Source of the DNA: Isoetes taiwanensis
Lineage: Eukaryota; Streptophyta; Lycopodiopsida; Isoetales; Isoetaceae
Reading direction: 5' to 3'
Assembly: GCA_021234155.1 (NCBI GenBank)
Contig: JAJEKV010000239.1
Location: 308,001-372,000 of the forward strand
DNA length: 64,000 nt
The notes beneath the pieces were generated by a model that saw nothing but the letters and a program-made list of their open reading frames with translations, did no database searches and was not told the origin of the DNA. Positions 56,592 to 64,000 of this stretch are shown here, piece by piece; the stretch's first letter is position 1; each line of letters begins with the position of its first letter. The translations under genes were made by a program, and so were the position numbers.

Positions 56592-58860
56592 CTAAGTTTA
56601 TTGATCCATTCTCCACAATTACCGCGCAATGTAAGCTGAAGCCATAATATTGGCTAGGAGTCACAATGCAACATTTGGCTTCCATTATTTCATTGCCAAG
56701 TGTAAGGGCATGTGATTGCACAATCCTTATAAAACAATTTGTGATTGCAATAAACAAAACCATGCAATATAGATGCGACTATGGGTGCATCAAAAAAAAA
56801 ACTCAATGGAGGGAGTTAAAGAGGGCACTTTTATTGGTCTACATAAGAGACGATATAAAAAGCTAAGTCTGGGGTGAATAAATTATTGCCAATGCCCCTG
56901 TTGTTTAAAGTGGTTACCAAGCTTTTTGAACAATTCTCAACTCGCTGGTCCTCGGGCCATCTCTGTTTTGCCTCTAGATCCTGAATCGAGGAGATAAAAT
57001 GGACAAAGACTTGCCATGGCAATGCAATGGTGTGACCAATCCCTTGGATTTGGGATACACTTATCCACAAATTCATACAAAGATGTTCCTCTTTCCTCCA
57101 TTACATTTTGCAGCCAATCTTGTGTTGTCCTTGGACTTCTAAATATTGCTACAACTTATACCGATACGACCTATCTAAGCCAATATCATGTTGATCGCGC
57201 AGCAATTACATTGTTCTTAAACTGTCTCCTTTGCTATCTTTTTGGAACAACTCTTCATGGCTTATTTTATCGAGCAAAGACACTCCTTTCTTGCATGATT
57301 CTTTGGTGCCGACCGAGAAGGGAATCTGAGATGATCAAAAATCCACTCTTGAATTTATTTCACGTTTGAAATGCACCAACTCAACCTACAACTCACAAGT
57401 GGCATTTATTCATAGTCGTGTCAACTGGGTCAATTATAAAAGGAAACATGCCTATTAATAGGCTACCTTATAGCAATATTTGTGTGCTCTGTCCTAACAC
57501 CATGGCTTGTGGTGGACTAAAGTAGTTAAAAGGCATGAATCCCATCATTTTCCATTGATACTTTCATTTGAATTTACACCGTTGAAATTCAACACTTTGA
57601 ATTGCTCTTTGATTCAATGCTTGTAAACTCGAAAGATGATTTTTACGGTTTGAGAGTAAATATAAACTTTAAAACCGGCAAGAAAATCCGAATATGAATG
57701 ATACCAACCAACGGCCATTACGTGCCTACAATAGAAACACACCCATAAACAATGAAAATAACATATTAACCTTAAACATTCAATTTGTGCAACTGGGAAA
57801 AATTTTCTGCGGTAATACATGGCAATTAATTAAGTAGCATAGCAAATTGCATTGAGCAAAATTGTACCTATTAGGCATTCAAGACATGTCTTCCCCGCAA
57901 TGTGAGCTCATCGCAATATAGCCGACCGTAACACATGTCGAACCGAGATTAGGTTAATTTTATTACACAAACTAAGCGAGTTGATTTAAGTTCTTTCTTG
58001 GAAACGTGGAGCAGCATTAGGAGAATAAGATTTTGAAGCACCCGCAATAAAGCACCAGGTGAAGCAGCGTCATTGTTTCGACAATGTATTTTGAAGACCA
58101 CATATTTTGGTGATTCTACTTATATGCCGGTTAGAGTGGTAATTAATTGCTGAAGTGCATGCATGTGATAACTTGGGTAATCGAGATAAATAAGGAACTT
58201 TTAAAAATGGTGTGCAAACTTAAAAGGGATACAAGTGGATATTGAATGGATGCAAAGACCATGTTAATTGTAGCATTGCTCCTAGCCATTTGTTAAGCAA
58301 GTCTGCAAAAATGGGAAATCTAGACAACAACAAAATAATATTGTTACTTCGGACAAAGCGACCATCCCTTGGCACAACGGACCAAGCTTGCAAGGCAGAG
58401 TAAAAAATAACATTTGTTACTCTGCCCATCCTCTTAGATATGTGCTAACTATCTATTATTCTATAAGAACATAAGCAAGCATATATGTCCATCCTCATAC
58501 CAGCATAGCACAAACAGAGGTAGACTATTCACATATAAATCATATCCCATCATATGCAATAAAATGATTCTATATAAAATTGGAATGTATTCAAAAACCT
58601 GAATAGAGTAAGTCCTTGCCATCCATAGTGTCAGCGATCTTTAACATATTGTTGCGGTTGATCCCTATCGATTTTTGCTCTATCTTTATATAGCTGCACA
58701 TAGATTCAACATTATTGACATTTACGTGGCTTTAAGCAAAAGAGTTGTGGCTTTAAGCAAAAGAATAAATAAAACTTGATCCGCAAACCTGTTTTCGGAT
58801 GGGCGGATAATCTACATGCCGAAATCTTTGAGCTACGGTTTTTTGCCGGTCGAGGCCATA
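56592..58860. other. AT-rich stretch without recognisable gene
   Basis: Only short frames. The longest (57016-57369, plus) has a hydrophobic middle but no family that I know. It could be the interior of Helitron D. Confidence 0.4.
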
Positions 58861-58865
58861 GAAAA

Positions 58866-59240
58866 AACATGTTGGAATGCAACACCCGCATGCATTACCA
58901 CGATTTCCACCATGATTTTGCAAAGGCGAACTTGTCTTTTGCATGGATCCGCATTTGGGATCAATTATCCTCTTCACAATCTTGTCCTTTTAGCAGGCCG
59001 CGCCAAAGCTTGCTCTAATCTGAAGCTTGCCTTGCTCTAATTTGAAGCTTTGTTGGAATGCAAGACCACGCATTACCACGATTTTTCAGCCCGCGATTTT
59101 GCAAAGGCGAACTTTTGTCTTTGCATGGATCCGCATTTGAAACACGTGCATGGAACCTGTGCATGCATGGATCGATTATCTGTTTCGCGATCTTTTTACG
59201 GTACCGCCAAAGCTTGCTCTAATCTGAAGCTCAAGCACCT
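58866..59240. repeat. About 180-bp imperfect tandem duplication
   Basis: Copy 1 at about 58866-59040 and copy 2 at about 59050-59240 share TGTTGGAATGCAA, GATTTTGCAAAGGCGAAC, GCATGGATCCGCATTTG and CGCCAAAGCTTGCTCTAATC in the same order. It is non-coding. Confidence 0.8.
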
Positions 59241-59539
59241 TGCATCTGTTTGCACCACATGCATCTGTTTGCATCTTGCTTGAAAGCGGGTAGCCCACCA
59301 TGCTCGAAGTCGCCATGGTTTTGCCGTCGATACCTAGGCAAAAACTAAAAAGCTTCTTCATTTTATTGGCACCATATCTTCCATCGGTTTGATTAAATCC
59401 GGGCCGTCAAAATTAGGTCTCCATGGAAGACACCTGCGCCAAAACATGGATCAAAACTGGAAAAAAGTTAATTGGTTCCCTTTTTGAGCTGGTCTTAGTT
59501 TATATCTAAAGACAATATTTCTAGGTATTGTATTGTCCC

Positions 59540-59713
59540 TATGGCATCTGATGGAATCGACAATATTAGAGCGGCTAATATTAATTTGTGCGATAGCGTT
59601 ACCTCTGGAAAGTTCATCCTAGCATCGGCTGCCCTAGGCACTTCTAATGGGAGAATATTGTATGATTTAAATACTTTGTTGCATCGGAATCCATCACAGC
59701 TTTCGGTTTGTTA
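59540..59713 (+). CDS. Unidentified short coding-like stretch
   Basis: A plus-strand frame from about 59540 reads ASDGIDNIRAANINLCDSVT then SGKFILASAALGTSNGRILY and ends LHRNPSQLSVC before a stop near 59713. Composition is protein-like. It lies just upstream of the H3-like pseudogene and may be cargo of the same Helitron. No family recognised. Confidence 0.3.
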
Positions 59714-59889
59714 AGAGAAAATAGAACGATTTAAGGATGTGGATGTTGCTAACAATAACATTGGTTGAAAAATATAAATCTACTGTCGGGGATGCCTTCC
59801 ATATTCCTTGTTAATTTGGGGTGAGGAGGCGGTAGGAAGAGTCGGTAGAGCAAAAGCCTGCAAATCTTTGGGGTGGGTGAGGGTAGTGG

Positions 59890-60263
59890 CCGGAAGCGAG
59901 AAAGCCGAAGCGACATTAAAAAGCAGCGAGATTAAGAAGTATCGGAAGAGCTAACCGAGATGGTCATTCGCGTCTCCCATTTTTCGGGCTCGTGAAAGAG
60001 ATTCTCGCAAGAGTGTGGTGCGATACATCATACCGATTCTGTAAAATTCAAGCAAGCGCCTTAAATGCTCTTCAAATGGCTTCGGAAGCGGTTGGTGTCG
60101 GTCTGTTCGAGGACTCGCGGCTTGCGACAATACATGCAAGCGGGTGACGATCATGCCCAAGGACATGCGCTTGATCAATCGCATAAGGGATCCCCAGTAC
60201 TATGGTCAAAATTTTATGGCTGAATACAACAAGAAGAAAGACCCCCCAGAAAAAAGGCCGTGA
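59890..60263 (+). pseudogene. Histone H3-like gene fragment (histone fold), frameshifted
   Basis: Read across three or more one-base breaks: [10 protein letters not shown] (H3 IRRYQKS), [18 protein letters not shown] (TELLIRKLPFQRLVREIA), [20 protein letters not shown] (LRFQSSAVMALQEASEA), [14 protein letters not shown] (VGLFEDTNLCAIHA), then [18 protein letters not shown] ([18 protein letters not shown]). It covers the alpha-N helix to the end of the fold. It then runs 23 residues past the usual H3 end (PQYYGQNFMAEYNKKKDPPE) to TGA at 60261. No recognisable H3 tail precedes it. It differs from canonical H3 at many positions, so it is either an H3 variant (possibly CENH3-like) or an old copy. 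It lies 350 bp before a plus-strand Helitron terminus, which suggests capture. Confidence 0.75.
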
Positions 60264-60610
60264 AGTGCCTTTGTGTTTTTTTCATATGTATAATATTCTT
60301 TAATGTAATGGCTTTATAAGCTTCATCTCGGTCCATTTGTTTCTTAGAAGCCTATGCTCTCGCACCTATGCTCTAGAATTCCCAGTAGAGAATGTGCTAC
60401 AAAAGAGTTAATGTTGACGAGTGAACACATATATTATGATTCTCATGCCCGTAAGTAGCAAATAACAAAAATCTTAATGTAGTTAAACTAGGTTTGCCAA
60501 ATCAGAGGACACAATCACATCTTATCATACATCAAAAACTCAATTTAACGTCACTTACTCATAGACAACACATTAGTCTCTGAAACTTCATATATAATCA
60601 CATAGAAAGC

Positions 60611-60637
60611 CCACCAATGGTGGGCAATTTTCTAGTT
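60611..60637 (+). mobile_element. Helitron 3' terminus (plus strand)
   Basis: The hairpin GCCCACCAATGGTGGGC (60611-60627, seven perfect pairs), a spacer and CTAG at 60634-60637, followed by T. The body lies to the left and probably includes the H3-like fragment. The 5' end was not located. Confidence 0.7.
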
Positions 60638-61903
60638 TGGTATAAAATACATTCGGTATGAATACATAGTATGTTTTGTACATGAGTATTTGTACCCAAT
60701 GTATAATCCTGCCCTGAACATGACTTGTCCAGAAAAACCACTACACAGTGTCCAGAAAAACCACCAACCAGTGTCTAGATAAACCACTATTGGTTGGTAT
60801 AAATATGTTTGGTATAAATACATACTATATTTTGAAATGAGTATTTGCACCGAATGTATAATCCTACTCTGAAGATGACTTGTCCAGAAAAACCACTACC
60901 TAGTGTCTAGAAAAACCACCACCTAGTGTCCAGATAAACCACTAGTGGACAACACTCTTAAGTATAAATACTTTTGGCATAAATACATAGTGTATTTTGT
61001 ACCCAATGTATAATCCTACCATAAACATGACTTGTCGGAAAAACCACTATCCGGTGTCGGAAAAACCACCACCCGGTGTCGGATAAACCACTATTGGACA
61101 ACACTATTTGGTATACCACGGTGTATTTTGTACCCAGTATTTGTACCCAATGTATAATCCTACCCCGAACATGACTTATCCGGAAAACACACTACCCGGT
61201 GTCTAGAAAAACCACCACCCAGTGTCCAGATAAACCACTATAGACAACACTCTTAAGTTTAAATATGTTTTTGAATACATAGTGTATTTTGTACATGCAT
61301 ACTTGTACCCAATGTATAATACTACCTTGAACATGACTTGTCCAGAAAAACCACTATCCAAAGGTGTCAGAAAAATCACCACCTAGTGTCCAGATGAACC
61401 ACTATTGGACAATACAATTTGGTATAAATACATTTGGTATAAATATGATTGTATTTTGTACATAAGTATTTGTACCCAATGTATAATCCTATCCGAACAT
61501 GACTTGTCCGGAAAAACCCGCCCGGTGTCGGAAAAACCACCACCCAAAGGGTGTCGGATAAACCACTATTGGACAAAACTATTTGGTATAAAATACATTT
61601 GGTATGAATACATAGTATATTTTGTACATGAGTATTTGTACCCAATGTATAATCCCATACGAACATGACGTCGAAAAAAAACACTACCAAGTGTCGGAAA
61701 AACCACCACCCGGTGTCCGGATAAACCACTATTGGTTGGTATAAATACGTTTGGTATAAATATATACTATATTTTGAAATGAGTATTTGCAATCAATGTA
61801 TAATCCTACCCGAAGATGACTTGTCGGAAAAACCACTACCTATTGTCCAAGAAAACTATCACCTAGTGTCGGATAAACCACTAGTGGACAACACTCTTAA
61901 GTA
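60638..61903. repeat. Satellite-like array, about eight copies of a roughly 150-165-bp unit
   Basis: The landmark CATGACTTGTCCAGAAAAAC recurs near 60718, 60870, 61023, 61165, 61331, 61495, 61663 and 61811. Each unit also holds a triple CCA-CTAC...CCAGTGTCCAG block, GGACAACACT, and TTGGTATAAATAC. Copies differ by small indels. The array starts exactly after one Helitron 3' end and stops exactly at another. Confidence 0.85.
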
Positions 61904-64000
61904 TAGTAATGGTGCGGCGTTCTTCGGGCATAAGTTGGGTGTCATTAAGTAAACCCAAGAAGGAAGAAGGTTCTTGAAGCTATAGGTAGTTGTTGATCAT
62001 TGCACCCAAGGAGGAAGATTGCAGAGCTATAAGCGGTCTTTTATCATAATTGAAATATTCTAAAATTTGGTTCTATATTAGCGATGACCATGTCCTAAAA
62101 AGCATGATGTTGTCATGAGAAACCAACACTATCGATGTTAGTGTATATCTTATTGGCCAATCTTTTTGGGCAATCTGAATGAATAGAATAGTATGCAAAA
62201 TAAATGAAGCATAATAGTGGCAAAAGATTTTTTATTGTAGAAAGAAGTCTCCAAAAAGGTAAAGGCAACTTCAACCTCAACGCAACTTTTGTTTATAGAA
62301 CATTTTTGAGATCAACATTTACATTCTCTAGGGTATAAAAACATAGTGAGGTGATTGCAAACCTCATATAAAAAGAAAAAATTATTATGTTTGGTCTGCA
62401 ATGGGTTTGTTATATATCTATTTTGTCGTTATTCTTTAACCCCTTGTGTTCTTTGTGTTTTATTTACAGACATAAAGCTAAAGCTCTGGACATAAAGCTA
62501 AAGCTACGTTGAAGAGGTACCAAAGTTGCCTATGAAATACTTGAGATACTAATATGTATGCCCTTATGTTTTATGGTGCATTCCTTCCTCTACGGAAAAC
62601 TATTGTTAGAGTATGCCCATCTAAAAAAAGACTGCTAAGACAATTCTACATTCTTGCAAGAATGTTAAAAGAGTTCAAAGCAAGCATTTACCATATGGTA
62701 AGATCATGTGTTATATGCACTCATCCGCATGTCATAGCTATGAATAATTATTTATTTGAAACCGCCATATCCATCGCGATATAACACATTGTCAAAATTC
62801 ACAAATATATGTCCAGGTGTACAATTTTCCAGGAATGTAATCTCTGAATTTTCTAATCTCTGGCATCTGTACAAGGTCTAAATCTTCGCCACTATTTACA
62901 CCAAATCATCCATCAAGGACCCACAAACTCATTCCAGAAATAGGATCGCAGGAACATAACGAACTTCCTAAGGCATTATAGTTAAGCTTTAACTAAGCTT
63001 ATGAAGCGAACATTCATAGAAAACAGCAGTAGAAACATTCACAGAACTAAGTTTGGATCAAGTTACATACCTGGCTGCTGTAATGCTCACAAAATGCTCC
63101 TCACAAAATTTGTTCTGCTCCTCACAAAAATCTGCTGTAATGCTCCTCACAAAATCTGTTTTGCAGTTGAAGTAGAAGGTCGGCTAATAGCTGCAGGCAG
63201 AATGTGAACGAAGATGAGCAGAAAAGATGAAAATGAACGAAGATGATCAAAACAGCAGATGAAAACAAAAGATGAAGATGGGTACCTTACCTACCTTGCG
63301 AAAATGAAGGTGCATCCGTGGTTGCGGAGTATTATATTCTTTGCGAACCGAATCGATGCGAGATCGATGCATTAAAGTGCCGTTTGCGGTGTGCCGCCAA
63401 GAACACACGGAAGAGAGGCACACGAAGAAAAAAAACAAGGGGAAAAATCTGTAAAAAAAATGTCGCCCCAAAATAATACGTGATTTAACGTTATTTTTTT
63501 TGATAACGTATAACGCGTTATCCCCAATTTGATAACGCGTTATCTTCTAACCATGAAATCTCATATCCCGGAAGAAATTTGCTCACCAATTCCTTGAATC
63601 GCATCTTTGAGATCTTTTGAGGATAAATCTCGGCATCACCATCCGCCATATCAATTTTGAGTTTATGCTTCCATCTATCTCGTGCCCGAAGTAGAGGCAT
63701 GCGGGGATTATGCTTCCATATATCTCATGTTCAAGTAGATGCTTTGCGGGTTAAGCTGCGAAAACCATAACCAAAACCCGGCTTCCTATTGGGATGAAAT
63801 ATCCCTAAATGCAAGTTTGGATTTAACATAGCCGAAGTGCCAAAACCATGGCATAAAGCACTTACCCGGTCGTTTAAACTACTTAAAACATGCTATTGAA
63901 GTTTTTGATGCACAGGTAACCTGGCCGCCCAAACCGATGAGATGAAGCGGGGCAAATCAACTTTATTTTAAGCGGTGAAAGGGCGTGCATGGACTGGGCA
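61904..64000 (-). mobile_element. Helitron E, 3' terminus and start of body (right end outside or not found)
   Basis: A at 61903 then TAG (C lost), the spacer TAATGGT and the hairpin GCGGCGTTCTTCGGGC at about 61914-61929, and then CATAAGTTGGGTG, shared with the end at 39748. Interior short frames are unassigned (62554-62784 plus; 63518-63700 minus, which reads MRFKELVSKFLPGYEI). No 5' TC end was found before 64000. Confidence 0.5.
63486..63546. repeat. Clustered palindromes with core AACGCGTT
   Basis: GATAACGCGTTATC is a perfect 14-bp palindrome at 63530-63543, and ATAACGCGTTAT lies 20 bp to the left, with half-copies TTAACGTTA and GATAACGT beside it. It may be a protein-binding cluster or a foldback remnant. 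Confidence 0.6.

Noticed and set aside
60638-61903. CRISPR array
   Set aside because: Units are about 150-165 bp with no short-repeat/unique-spacer structure. It is a satellite in a eukaryotic genome.

Overview
This is a transposon-dense stretch of a plant nuclear genome. It holds no intact host gene that I can recognise. The evidence for a plant is Ty3/gypsy retrotransposons of the chromovirus and Tat/Athila types with a tRNA-iMet primer site, a CACTA transposon with a 3-bp target duplication, several Helitron termini ending in a hairpin plus CTAG, a LINE, and Ulp1-protease transposon genes. A transposase-like gene at 3.4-5.1 kb carries an HGKG/SDGC signature that, from memory, is commoner in seedless plants and animals than in flowering plants. 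I lean weakly towards a non-angiosperm vascular plant.

Layout. 1-3.35 kb: two abutting minus-strand Helitron ends. 3.36-11 kb: a decayed transposon-like region with a transposase-like gene on the plus strand, and on the minus strand a Ulp1-type protease gene, its basic and coiled-coil upstream pieces, and an FCP1/HAD-like fragment. 11-16 kb: AT-rich remnants, a plus-strand Helitron 3' end, tandem duplications and a tRNA-like/SINE-like hairpin block.

16.1-50 kb is one nested stack. The 5' LTR of an old minus-strand element (L0, 16125-49970) is split by a related minus-strand chromovirus (L1, 16565-48886, flanked by CCCTT/CCCTC). L1 is itself split by a plus-strand Tat-like element (L2, 18269-32310, flanked by GTCTC on both sides) and by a CACTA element (39281-44182, flanked by GTT on both sides). 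A 3173-bp Helitron (28401-31573) sits in the 3' LTR of L2. A second Helitron end lies inside the CACTA element.

Between the L1 primer-binding site and its gag lies an unusual accessory module on the same strand. It has two genes, each with its own TATA box and each preceded by two copies of a roughly 67-bp near-perfect palindrome. The first gene begins MARTKQTARK, identical to the histone H3 tail through K9, and also carries a PKKRK-type nuclear signal. The host retroelement encodes a chromodomain, so tail mimicry and chromatin reading would lie in one element. This is the best candidate for an undescribed system.

50-64 kb: more Helitron ends, a GC-rich LINE (51.4-56.6 kb), a broken histone-H3-like gene (59.9-60.26 kb) just upstream of a plus-strand Helitron terminus, and an eight-copy satellite array (60.64-61.90 kb) held between two facing Helitron 3' ends. 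Nearly all coding regions carry frameshifts. Many differences between repeat copies fall at CAG/CTG-type sites, so some breaks may be sequencing artefacts.
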